Origin: Granulosicoccaceae bacterium
GTDB taxonomy: Bacteria > Pseudomonadota > Gammaproteobacteria > DAOVJZ01
Direction of reading: 5' to 3'
DNA: 5,254 nucleotides
NCBI GenBank assembly: GCA_030632035.1
Contig: DAOVJZ010000124.1
Span: 1 to 5,254, forward strand
The notes beneath the pieces were generated by a model. It had not been told where the DNA came from. It saw nothing but the letters and a program-made list of their open reading frames with translations, and ran no database searches. The position numbers and the translations under genes were made by a program. Positions 1-5,254 of the stretch are shown one piece after another (the first letter of the stretch is position 1; the number at the start of each line of letters is the position of its first letter).

Positions 1-356
1 CCCGCCATCATGGTCTGGTATTCATACAACAATTGCAATGTGCCCTGACTCGCTTCGGCCTGATAAGGCGTATAGGCAGAATAAAATTCACCGCGAGTGG
101 TGATTTCCCATACTGCTGCAGGTATGTGATGTTCGTAAGCACCAGCACCAATAAAACAGATCGGTTTACCATCTTGTGCAGCACGTTGTTGCATCAACTG
201 GCTAACACCCAGTTCACTCAATGCCGGGGGAATATCAGATAAACCTTTTATGCGTAACTCGGAAGGTATCTCGTCAAATAAAGCCTCGGTGTCTTTTACA
301 CCGATCGCTTCCAACATGGCATGAATATCTTCTTCAGTGTGAGGGATAAATGGCAT
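1..356 (-). CDS. gcvPA: Glycine dehydrogenase (decarboxylating) subunit 1, GcvPA (P-protein N-terminal half), 3' end cut by window edge
   Basis: Only the first 118 complete codons are present; the gene runs off the left edge. The protein begins MPFIPHTEEDI and contains GAGAYEHHIP (about residues 70-79) and a TRGEFYSAYTPYQAEASQG block (87-105), which I recognise as conserved in the N-terminal subunit of two-part P proteins. In the family, GcvPA with GcvPB forms the pyridoxal-phosphate enzyme that decarboxylates glycine and passes the aminomethyl group to lipoyl-GcvH in the cytoplasm. The PLP lysine lies in the other half (GcvPB), so it is not expected here. Starting directly with this short N-terminus indicates the split form rather than the single ~950-residue GcvP of E. 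coli. The start ATG (356-354) lies 28 bases after gcvH with a weak AGAAG ribosome site six bases upstream. It is the third gene of the gcv operon; gcvPB presumably follows outside the window. Confidence 0.93.
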   Translation of the reverse strand, partial: MPFIPHTEEDIHAMLEAIGVKDTEALFDEIPSELRIKGLSDIPPALSELGVSQLMQQRAAQDGKPICFIGAGAYEHHIPAAVWEITTRGEFYSAYTPYQAEASQGTLQLLYEYQTMMA

Positions 357-384
357 AGCAGGCTTCTATATTAAATATTAAAAA

Positions 385-777
385 TTAATGATCTTCCGCA
401 GCAACTTCTTCATATGCACTGGCATCAATCAAATCTTTCAATTCATTATTATCAGACAGTTTTAGTTTCATGAGCCAGCCATCACCATAAGCATCTTTAT
501 TAATCAATTCCGGTGTATCGGCCAGGGCTTCATTCACCCCGATAACCGTACCTGATAACGGAGTAAAAACATCGGATGCGGCTTTAACTGATTCAACCAC
601 AGCACATTCGTCACCGGCACTAACTTCACTATCAACTTCCGGTAACTCGATAAATACCAGATCACCCAACAAGCTCTGCGCATGATCGGTAATGCCAATG
701 TTAACAGTGCCATCTCCCATATCCTGAATCCATTCATGTGATTTGGTGTATTTGAGATTAGCAGGTACGTTACTCAT
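385..777 (-). CDS. gcvH: Glycine cleavage system H protein (lipoyl carrier)
   Basis: GcvH is the small lipoylated shuttle of the glycine cleavage system. Its swinging lipoyl arm takes the aminomethyl group from the P protein, presents it to GcvT, and is reoxidised by the L protein Lpd. The 130-residue product is full length for the family (E. coli has 129). It shows the typical N-terminus MSNVPANLKYTKSHEW, GITDHAQSLLGDLVFIELP (28-46), and the lipoylation motif ESVKAASD (62-69), in which Lys65 is the predicted modified residue. PELINKDAYGDGW (89-101) is also a family signature. The start is supported by a strong AGAGGAAG ribosome site four bases upstream. The gene lies 29 bases after gcvT and 28 bases before gcvPA, with no terminator in either gap, so it should be co-transcribed. 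No key residue is missing. Confidence 0.98.
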   Translation of the reverse strand: MSNVPANLKYTKSHEWIQDMGDGTVNIGITDHAQSLLGDLVFIELPEVDSEVSAGDECAVVESVKAASDVFTPLSGTVIGVNEALADTPELINKDAYGDGWLMKLKLSDNNELKDLIDASAYEEVAAEDH

Positions 778-781
778 GTTA

Positions 782-789
782 CTTCCTCT
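782..789 (-). promoter_or_regulatory. Strong ribosome binding site of gcvH
   Basis: On the minus strand the sequence AGAGGAAG is followed by TAAC and then the gcvH ATG. It is the best Shine-Dalgarno match in the gcv operon and fixes the gcvH start at 777. The strong site may reflect a need for more carrier protein than enzyme, which is an inference. Confidence 0.75.
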
Positions 790-806
790 TGATTTATTTT
801 AAATTT

Positions 807-1889
807 TTATACACACGCCTTGCCATCACGGACAAAAGGCGGTTTAACAATTAATGCTGGAACACGTTTACCGCGCATTTCAACTTCGCATTGTTCTGTT
901 TCATTTTTCGGGATACGTGCAAATGCAATCGCTTTACCTAGTGTTGGCGAAAAACTACCACTGGTAATCTCGCCTTCATCACCATTCACAAATACTTTCT
1001 GGTGATTACGCAATACACCCTTGCCTTCCAGAATCAGCCCGACCAGTTTACGTGTTCCATTCTGACCACGTTGCTGTTCAATCACCTGACGACCAATGAA
1101 ATCACGATCTTCTGGCTCCCATGCCACGGTCCAGGCCAGCCCGGCTTCCAGCGGAGAAATCTCTTCATCCATATCGGTGCCGTACAAATTCATGCCGGCT
1201 TCCAGTCGCAATGTATCACGCGCACCCAGACCACAAGGTCTGACGCCAGCATTATACAACGCATTCCATAAATCCATGACCTTGTTTGCCGGCAAAATAA
1301 TCTCGTAACCATCTTCACCGGTATAGCCGGTACGACCAATAAAGGTCTCACCATCGGTCACGGCATAAAAACGCTTTGCTGAAGCGGCCTTTTCGGCCAA
1401 GGTCTTATCAATTACCTGATGGGTCTTGTCACGCGCCTCCGGCCCCTGCACCGCAATCATGGACAACCCTTCTGGCTCATCGACTTTGACAGAAAAGGCC
1501 TGTGCCTGTTTTGTAATCCAGGCCACATCTTTATCATGCGTAGCGGCATTCACGACCATGCGAAACCAGTCGTCTTCCATGTAATAGACGATCAAGTCAT
1601 CAATCACCCCGCCTTTTTCATTCAGCATGCAGCTGTAAAGCGCCTTGCCTTTATCCTTGAGGCGAGCCACATCATTTGCCAGTAACTTGCGCAGGAAATC
1701 GACCACCTTCTCGCCGCGTAATTCCAATACTGTCATGTGCGAGACATCAAACATACCAGCAGTCCGGCGTACTTCATGGTGTTCCTCGATCTGGGAGCCA
1801 TAATGCAACGGCATATCCCAACCGCCAAAATCGACAATTTTGGCATCATGTTTCACATGTGCATCATAAAGTGGTGTTTTCTTGCCCAT
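807..1889 (-). CDS. gcvT: Glycine cleavage system T protein (aminomethyltransferase)
   Basis: GcvT is the cytoplasmic tetrahydrofolate-dependent aminomethyltransferase. It releases ammonia from the aminomethyl-lipoyl arm of GcvH and forms 5,10-methylene-THF. The 360-residue length fits the family (about 364 in E. coli). Visible signatures, in order, are TPLYDAH (5-11), GGWDMPLHYG (22-31), AGMFDVSHM (44-52), GGVIDDLIVYY (93-103, holding the conserved Asp97/Asp98 pair where the catalytic aspartate lies), GRTGYTGEDGYEI (185-197), CGLGARDTLRLEAGMNLYG (219-237) and SFSPTLGKAIAFARI (312-326). The C-terminal beta-barrel part ends in KPPFVRDGKA. The ATG at 1889 has AGGGG six bases upstream. It is the first gene of the gcv operon, behind its own likely promoter, and no frame disruption is seen. 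Confidence 0.98.
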   Translation of the reverse strand: MGKKTPLYDAHVKHDAKIVDFGGWDMPLHYGSQIEEHHEVRRTAGMFDVSHMTVLELRGEKVVDFLRKLLANDVARLKDKGKALYSCMLNEKGGVIDDLIVYYMEDDWFRMVVNAATHDKDVAWITKQAQAFSVKVDEPEGLSMIAVQGPEARDKTHQVIDKTLAEKAASAKRFYAVTDGETFIGRTGYTGEDGYEIILPANKVMDLWNALYNAGVRPCGLGARDTLRLEAGMNLYGTDMDEEISPLEAGLAWTVAWEPEDRDFIGRQVIEQQRGQNGTRKLVGLILEGKGVLRNHQKVFVNGDEGEITSGSFSPTLGKAIAFARIPKNETEQCEVEMRGKRVPALIVKPPFVRDGKACV

Positions 1890-1895
1890 TTTCCG

Positions 1896-1900
1896 CCCCT
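1896..1900 (-). promoter_or_regulatory. Ribosome binding site of gcvT
   Basis: AGGGG on the minus strand with a six-base spacer (CGGAAA) to the gcvT ATG supports the 1889 start. The UAG stop of a seven-codon upstream reading frame (1922-1899) overlaps the first bases of this site. Confidence 0.6.
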
Positions 1901-1912
1901 AAAACCACAAAA

Positions 1913-1937
1913 CGACTGCCATTAGAACCGGCCGTCG
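1913..1937 (-). promoter_or_regulatory. Imperfect hairpin in the gcvT leader
   Basis: On the minus strand CGAC-G-GCC pairs with GGC-A-GTCG: seven pairs around one G/A mismatch, with a nine-base loop (GGTTCTAAT). It lies in the predicted 5' leader of gcvT, between the promoter and the ribosome site, and its 3' arm ends about a dozen bases before the AGGGG site. Pairing is seen in the sequence; any regulatory role is speculation. It does not resemble a glycine riboswitch. Confidence 0.3.
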
Positions 1938-1966
1938 CCTTAAAAAACTGTAAATTTGATGCTCGC

Positions 1967-1995
1967 ACTATACCGTTAGAACACGCCAATTCCAA
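1967..1995 (-). promoter_or_regulatory. Sigma-70 type promoter of the gcvT-gcvH-gcvPA operon
   Basis: On the minus strand a -35 box TTGGAA (1995-1990; 4 of 6 match to TTGACA) and a -10 box TATAGT (1972-1967; 5 of 6 match to TATAAT) are separated by exactly 17 bases. Transcription would start near 1960, giving a leader of about 70 bases before gcvT. It is the best promoter match I found by eye in the 209-base gap between fbpB and gcvT. I saw no obvious operator next to it. Confidence 0.55.
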
Positions 1996-2051
1996 GGTGC
2001 TACCGGCCCGGAAAGTCCCTGTATTTGGACGTAAAATTTACTTCTGAAAAC

Positions 2052-2084
2052 AACCCTAATGCTTTCAATGAGAAAGCCGGTTTT
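2052..2084 (-). terminator. Possible rho-independent terminator after fbpB
   Basis: Fourteen bases past the fbpB stop, the minus strand carries AAAACC, one G, then GCTTTC-TCATT-GAAAGC, five unpaired bases, then GGTT followed by GTTTTC. The inner arms (2077-2072 and 2066-2061) form six perfect pairs with a five-base loop, and the flanking AACC/GGTT can extend the stem across a bulge. The U tract is short and interrupted, so termination may be leaky. The inner hairpin reads on the plus strand as a stem followed by CGGTTTT, so it could act in either direction, but no gene comes from that side. Confidence 0.35.
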
Positions 2085-2098
2085 ATTCGTTATCTACT

Positions 2099-3733
2099 TC
2101 AGTTATTGGCCCTGGCATCGCTGCGCATCATGAGCCAAATGGCGGGCAAGGTGCCCACAACCAGCATCAGTGCCGCCGGTGCTGCCAGTTCCAGCATTTC
2201 CTCACTGGCCTCAATCCAGATACGTACTGGCAAGGTATCAAAACCAGTCGGGCGCAGAATCAGTGTCGCGGGCAATTCCTTCATCACATCAATGAACACC
2301 AGCACCCACGCACTGGCCATACCACCACTGATCATCGGCAAAATAACACGACGCAGATTTTCAATCGGACCCGCACCAAGAATCCGGCCTGCCTGCTCAA
2401 TAGATGGCGTCAGTTGTTGCATGGCCGCTTCCTGTGCCTGTGATGCCAGTGGCAGGAAACGCACAATTAATGCAAACAGCAACGCAATCAAACCACCATA
2501 GAGCAATGGTAGCTGTGTGGTCAGAAATGTAATCACACCCAATGCAATCACTGGGCCGGGGATTACAAAACCCACCGTTGATAGATTGAATAAACTGTTA
2601 CTTAATACCGAATGTTTGCGCGAGTGATAAAAGGCAACCGGAAAGGCACAAACCAGAGCCAGTGTCGCGGCCAAAAACGCCACCGTCATGGAATTCTTAA
2701 CATAGCCCCAGAACTCGGCACCAATCAGCGCCTCTGTCCATGATGCCCAACTCCAGCTGATCATCCATGCCAATGGCAGGATAAAAGCAAACAACGCGAT
2801 TATGCCTAACCAACTCCAGATAAGGACTTGTTGCCACGCGCTCGCCTGCGAGGGTTGTATAAGTGATGACTGTGCACTGGAATAATAACGTTGGCGTTTT
2901 CTAAAGAAACGCTCAACGACGAGGAAGGTAAGGCTTAACAGCACCAACACCAGACTCAAACCAGCAGCGGCCTGATAATCAAACCGTCCACTCATCTGCA
3001 TATAAATACTGAGTGTGAATGTTTGATAACGCAACATGCTGACTGCACCGAAATCAGACAACACATGCAACACAACCAGTGCCAAACTAGCGGCAATCGC
3101 CGGACGCAACAAAGGCAAATTGATACGCCAGAAAACCCGTGCCGGTGATGCACCCTGAATACGAGCCGCTTCTTCCAGTGTGCGATTGCTATGTAACATA
3201 GCACCCTTTACTAACAGGAAGACGTAAGAAAATCCGGCTAATGACAAAACCAGTGTGACACCACCGATGTTATACAAATCCGGTATGGCAACCTGACTAC
3301 CAAACACATTAGTCCACGCCTGACCCAACCAGCCATCGCTATCCAGCATAACGGTATAAATATGGGCAAACACATACGTCGGGATAGCCAATGGCAATAC
3401 CATTAACCACGTTGCCAGTTTTTTACCTTTAAAATCACGGCGCGTAATCAACCACGCCGATGAAACACCTAAAAACAGGCAACCCAACGCTACCAGTGTG
3501 GCGAGTGATAATGTATTCCAGAGTAATTCCGGCAGACGCGCACTCCACAACCCCAACCATTTTTCGGCCGAAAGTTGCAGACTATTTTGAATAATAAACA
3601 ACAGTGGAATAATGGCAATCAACACCACTAATACTGAAAAGAATCCAAGCGAACCTAACTGCCTGATATTGTTCAGGAGTCGTTGCATTATATTCAGTTC
3701 AGTACCAGCGTGGCTGGCCAATGGTGTAGACAT
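2099..3733 (-). CDS. fbpB: Ferric iron ABC transporter permease, fused two-domain FbpB type
   Basis: This is the inner-membrane permease that carries Fe3+ handed over by FbpA, with energy from an FbpC-type ATPase. The 544-residue chain is the duplicated form, two permease domains of about six helices each. Hydrophobic stretches lie near residues 31-50, 70-96, 105-130, 155-181, 208-230, 255-275, 303-328, 346-368, 382-404, 408-428, 468-488 and 515-536. Each half has an EAA loop for ATPase docking: EEAARIQGASP with downstream LPLLRP (187-211), and EQAGRILGAGP with LPMISGG (446-471). Length and domain plan match SfuB/FbpB. The chosen ATG lies 20 bases after the fbpA stop with only a weak ribosome site, which suggests translational coupling; Met16 is an alternative start, also without a good site. 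Iron as substrate is inferred from fbpA and the Fur box. No ATPase gene follows; gcvT comes next. Confidence 0.92.
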   Translation of the reverse strand: MSTPLASHAGTELNIMQRLLNNIRQLGSLGFFSVLVVLIAIIPLLFIIQNSLQLSAEKWLGLWSARLPELLWNTLSLATLVALGCLFLGVSSAWLITRRDFKGKKLATWLMVLPLAIPTYVFAHIYTVMLDSDGWLGQAWTNVFGSQVAIPDLYNIGGVTLVLSLAGFSYVFLLVKGAMLHSNRTLEEAARIQGASPARVFWRINLPLLRPAIAASLALVVLHVLSDFGAVSMLRYQTFTLSIYMQMSGRFDYQAAAGLSLVLVLLSLTFLVVERFFRKRQRYYSSAQSSLIQPSQASAWQQVLIWSWLGIIALFAFILPLAWMISWSWASWTEALIGAEFWGYVKNSMTVAFLAATLALVCAFPVAFYHSRKHSVLSNSLFNLSTVGFVIPGPVIALGVITFLTTQLPLLYGGLIALLFALIVRFLPLASQAQEAAMQQLTPSIEQAGRILGAGPIENLRRVILPMISGGMASAWVLVFIDVMKELPATLILRPTGFDTLPVRIWIEASEEMLELAAPAALMLVVGTLPAIWLMMRSDARANN

Positions 3734-3753
3734 GAATTAAGTTTAACTCATGT

Positions 3754-4761
3754 TTAAGGCATGCCTAATTTTTCGATCAGCTCAATCGTGTCACTACGGT
3801 ATTTGAACAAGTCGATCATAGGAACATTCGCTGTTTTATAGCTATTCAGTGGTGGAATATCGCTGTGTGCAGGCACCCCTGTTCTTGCCGGGTATTCACG
3901 GTTGGTTTCAGCAAACATTTTCTGGCCTTGTTCTGATACTAGAAACGCAATCAGCTTTTCAGCTTGTGCCCGTTTTTTTGAATGTTTGGAAACAGCAATA
4001 CCAGCCACATTCCATGCGATACCCATTCCCTTATCATCTTGATCAGGCAAAACCAGGCGAATCGGTGCATTTGGATATTTCACTAAATGACGGTAAAAAT
4101 AATAATGATTAATTAATCCAACATCTTTTTTACCTGAGGCCACGGCCTTAACTACCTTGCTGTGTTTATTAAAGACCTTACCACCGGAATTTTCTTTGAG
4201 TCCTTTCAACCATCTTTGGACACGGTACTTATCCGCTGCACGCATATAAACCGTGGCACCGGCAATGAAACTACCATTACCACTATGAGTCACGGCTATG
4301 CGGCCCTTGAAACGTGGATCGGCCAGATCAAATACCGAGTCCACATCCTGCACATTTTTTTTGTTGGTGTTCACCACCAGTACACGTGCACGCGCAGACA
4401 ACCCAACCCAGGTATTATCTTTAGCACGTAAATTTTGATCGATCACCGAGACCAGTTCATCCGGGATGGGTTGAAACAGGTTTTGCTCAGTGCCTGCCTG
4501 CAAGCTACCAGCATCATTACTCAAAAACAGATCGGCCTCAGTCCGGTCACCTTCCACACGTAGCTTGTTCAACAAGGCCGTTGATTTGGCGCTATGCAAA
4601 ATAACCTTGATACCGGTCTTTTCCGTAAATGTCTTAATCACCGGCTTTACGAATTTGTCACTGCGACCGGAATAAATAACCAGCGCGTCATTGGCTGCAA
4701 CGGCTGCCATGCTTTGAATCAGTAACAGCAAAACTACGCTTAACCTGCTAAAAAACTTCAT
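3754..4761 (-). CDS. fbpA: Periplasmic ferric iron-binding protein, FbpA family
   Basis: This is the solute-binding protein of a siderophore-independent Fe3+ importer, acting in the periplasm and feeding FbpB. The start chosen here is the ATG at 4761, because GGAG lies six bases upstream and the product (335 residues) then opens with a standard Sec signal peptide: MKFFSR, a hydrophobic LSVVLLLLI core and SMAAVAA before a cleavage near residues 22-24. The frame stays open to an ATG at 4800 (348 residues), but that ATG has no ribosome site and gives a poorer signal peptide. Mature landmarks are ALVIYSGRSDK (26-36), ADLFLSNDAGSL (76-87), the NHYYFYRHL block (218-226) whose Tyr220-Tyr221 match the paired iron-ligand tyrosines of the family, and EYPARTGV (289-296). 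Residues aligned by eye with His9 and Glu57 of Haemophilus FbpA seem to be Ser34 and Asn82. Fur repression is likely from the upstream box. Confidence 0.92.
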   Translation of the reverse strand: MKFFSRLSVVLLLLIQSMAAVAANDALVIYSGRSDKFVKPVIKTFTEKTGIKVILHSAKSTALLNKLRVEGDRTEADLFLSNDAGSLQAGTEQNLFQPIPDELVSVIDQNLRAKDNTWVGLSARARVLVVNTNKKNVQDVDSVFDLADPRFKGRIAVTHSGNGSFIAGATVYMRAADKYRVQRWLKGLKENSGGKVFNKHSKVVKAVASGKKDVGLINHYYFYRHLVKYPNAPIRLVLPDQDDKGMGIAWNVAGIAVSKHSKKRAQAEKLIAFLVSEQGQKMFAETNREYPARTGVPAHSDIPPLNSYKTANVPMIDLFKYRSDTIELIEKLGMP

Positions 4762-4767
4762 TTTTTT

Positions 4768-4771
4768 CTCC
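4768..4771 (-). promoter_or_regulatory. Ribosome binding site that decides the fbpA start
   Basis: GGAG on the minus strand is followed by six A residues and the ATG at 4761. Two in-frame ATGs further upstream (4800 and 4779) lack a purine-rich site at the right distance, and a third (4773) lies directly next to GGAG. This favours the 4761 start. Confidence 0.7.
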
Positions 4772-4827
4772 ATACTCATAAAAAACAATAACTTGAACAT
4801 CTAGTGACTAAAACCCCACAATATGCT

Positions 4828-4847
4828 ATAAATGATAATCATTCTCA
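4828..4847. promoter_or_regulatory. Fur box (iron-responsive operator) of fbpAB
   Basis: The 15 bases TGATAATCATTCTCA at 4833-4847 match the 7-1-7 Fur consensus TGATAATnATTATCA at 13 of 14 specified positions. The wider 19-base E. coli consensus matches at 15 of 19 positions over 4828-4846. The site overlaps the -10 box of the likely fbpA promoter, so Fe2+-Fur binding should block RNA polymerase and shut the iron importer off when iron is plentiful. The match is read directly; repression is inferred from the known Fur mechanism. Confidence 0.85.
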
Positions 4848-4860
4848 TTAAGAAAAGCAA
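4832..4860 (-). promoter_or_regulatory. Sigma-70 type promoter of fbpAB
   Basis: On the minus strand TTGCTT (4860-4855) lies 17 bases from TATCAT (4837-4832; 5 of 6 match to TATAAT). The -35 box is weak (3 of 6), but the -10 box falls inside the Fur box, which is the usual arrangement for a Fur-repressed gene. A start near 4825 would leave a leader of about 60 bases before the chosen fbpA ATG. Confidence 0.5.
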
Positions 4861-4879
4861 TAGCTATCCCCCTTTTCTT
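4850..4879. repeat. Inverted repeat upstream of the Fur box, with a central palindrome
   Basis: AAGAAAAG (4850-4857) is repeated inverted as CTTTTCTT (4872-4879) around a 14-base centre that itself holds the perfect palindrome ATAGCTAT (4860-4867). It covers the -35 box of the fbpA promoter. The arms are A/T-rich and no U run follows, so it is a poor terminator for the upstream gene. It could be a second operator or chance in A/T-rich DNA. Confidence 0.3.
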
Positions 4880-4914
4880 TCTGAAATCACGGGATCTAAC
4901 ATCACTTCGAGATT

Positions 4915-5254
4915 TTAATAGCGAGGACGAGCCAGCTTAGCCAGATCACCCTCCAGGCCCATAGCTCGACGCATGATCATATTCTTCAGTGGTGTCAGAT
5001 TATTGGCCAGGCTTAGTCCAAGATTTCGCAGGTCGGTAACCGGTGCCAACTGACTACCAAACAGACGCTTGAATCCGTCCATGGTCGCCATCATGGTGAG
5101 ATTGTCACCCTTGCGCCAACGTTCAAACTTACGCAACACTTGTATCGCGCCAATATCACGTTTTTGATCCAGTGCATCCAGCAGCACATCCGCCAGTGAG
5201 GCCGCATCGGCCAAACCGAGATTCACACCCTGCCCGGCGAGCGGGTGAATGGCA
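4915..5254 (-). CDS. FAD-dependent ubiquinone biosynthesis hydroxylase, UbiH/UbiF/VisC(UbiI)/COQ6 family, 5' end cut by window edge
   Basis: Only the last 113 codons are present. The frame is open through the right edge, so a GTG that could start it at 5226 is just an internal valine. The fragment begins with HPLAGQGVNLGLAD, the third flavin-binding motif of these aromatic-ring hydroxylases, and then carries the family's C-terminal block: FERWRKGDNLTMMATMDGFKRLF, LRNLGLSLAN and RRAMGLEGDLAKLARP. Family members use FAD, NAD(P)H and O2 to hydroxylate the ring of ubiquinone precursors at the inner membrane. Its place just upstream of the gcv genes on the same strand matches ubiI (visC) in E. coli, which adds the C5 hydroxyl. 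The MDGFxxLF and MRRAMGL features also fit UbiI or UbiF better than UbiH. I leave the symbol blank because the substrate-binding part lies outside the window. Confidence 0.9.
   Translation of the reverse strand, partial: AIHPLAGQGVNLGLADAASLADVLLDALDQKRDIGAIQVLRKFERWRKGDNLTMMATMDGFKRLFGSQLAPVTDLRNLGLSLANNLTPLKNMIMRRAMGLEGDLAKLARPRY

Noticed and set aside
33..242. Plus-strand open frame antisense to gcvPA
   Set aside because: The minus strand encodes clear GcvPA sequence here; the antisense frame is a shadow.
1676..2047. Plus-strand open frame of 123 codons over the gcvT 5' end and the intergenic gap
   Set aside because: Most of it is antisense to gcvT, and the product resembles no family I know. 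The part in the gap overlaps the likely gcv promoter and leader.
1890..2098. Glycine riboswitch upstream of gcvT
   Set aside because: Glycine riboswitches often precede gcvT, so the minus strand of this gap was read for the tandem-aptamer conserved cores. I saw none, and the predicted leader of about 70 bases is too short for a tandem aptamer. A covariance-model search would settle it.
2025..2501. Plus-strand open frame of 158 codons
   Set aside because: It runs antisense across the C-terminal part of fbpB, whose protein is clearly conserved. The antisense product is serine- and isoleucine-rich with no recognisable motif and no good ribosome site.
4762..4800. Thirteen-residue N-terminal extension of FbpA from the ATG at 4800
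   Set aside because: The extension has no ribosome site and places charged residues (MEKKMK) inside the signal peptide. The internal ATG at 4761 has GGAG at ideal spacing and gives a normal signal peptide.
4880..4914. Terminator between the ubi gene and fbpA
   Set aside because: GTGAT occurs twice here as a direct repeat, not inverted, and no G/C-rich stem with a U run is present. Read-through from the ubi gene into fbpA remains possible.
4915..5226. Separate 103-codon gene starting at GTG 5226
   Set aside because: The frame is open upstream to the window edge, and the upstream codons complete the HPLAGQG flavin motif, so the GTG is an internal valine of a larger hydroxylase.

Overview
The window reads as bacterial chromosome, most likely from a gammaproteobacterium. 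The GcvT and GcvH sequences resemble their gammaproteobacterial counterparts (GcvH closely matches the Escherichia coli protein as I recall it). The order ubiquinone hydroxylase, then gcvT-gcvH-gcvP on one strand, is the arrangement known from E. coli (ubiI-gcvTHP). The glycine decarboxylase P protein starts as the short, split form (GcvPA), which E. coli lacks but several other gammaproteobacteria have, so this is not an enteric species. All six genes lie on the minus strand, so transcription runs from the right edge to the left edge.

Layout in transcription order: (1) 5254-4915, the C-terminal end of a UbiH/UbiF/VisC-type FAD monooxygenase of ubiquinone synthesis. (2) 4914-4762, a regulatory gap with a near-consensus Fur box laid over a plausible sigma-70 promoter. 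(3) 4761-3754, fbpA, a periplasmic ferric-iron binding protein with a signal peptide. (4) 3733-2099, fbpB, the fused two-domain permease of the same ABC importer. (5) 2098-1890, a gap with a possible terminator for fbpAB, a good sigma-70 promoter match for the next operon and a short leader that can fold. (6) 1889-807 gcvT, 777-385 gcvH and 356-1 gcvPA (incomplete), tightly spaced and without terminators between them, so they form the glycine cleavage operon.

How the genes work together: FbpA would capture Fe3+ in the periplasm and pass it to FbpB. The ATPase subunit (FbpC) is not in this window and must be supplied from elsewhere. GcvT, GcvH and GcvP, with the shared L protein Lpd, split glycine to CO2, NH3 and a methylene group carried on tetrahydrofolate. 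The iron-uptake pair looks like a separately regulated cassette placed between two genes that are adjacent in E. coli. No mobile element, tRNA, rRNA or CRISPR array was seen. I found no clearly new system; the most interesting points are the Fur-controlled cassette within the ubi-gcv locus, the absence of an ATPase gene beside it, and the altered predicted iron ligands of FbpA.
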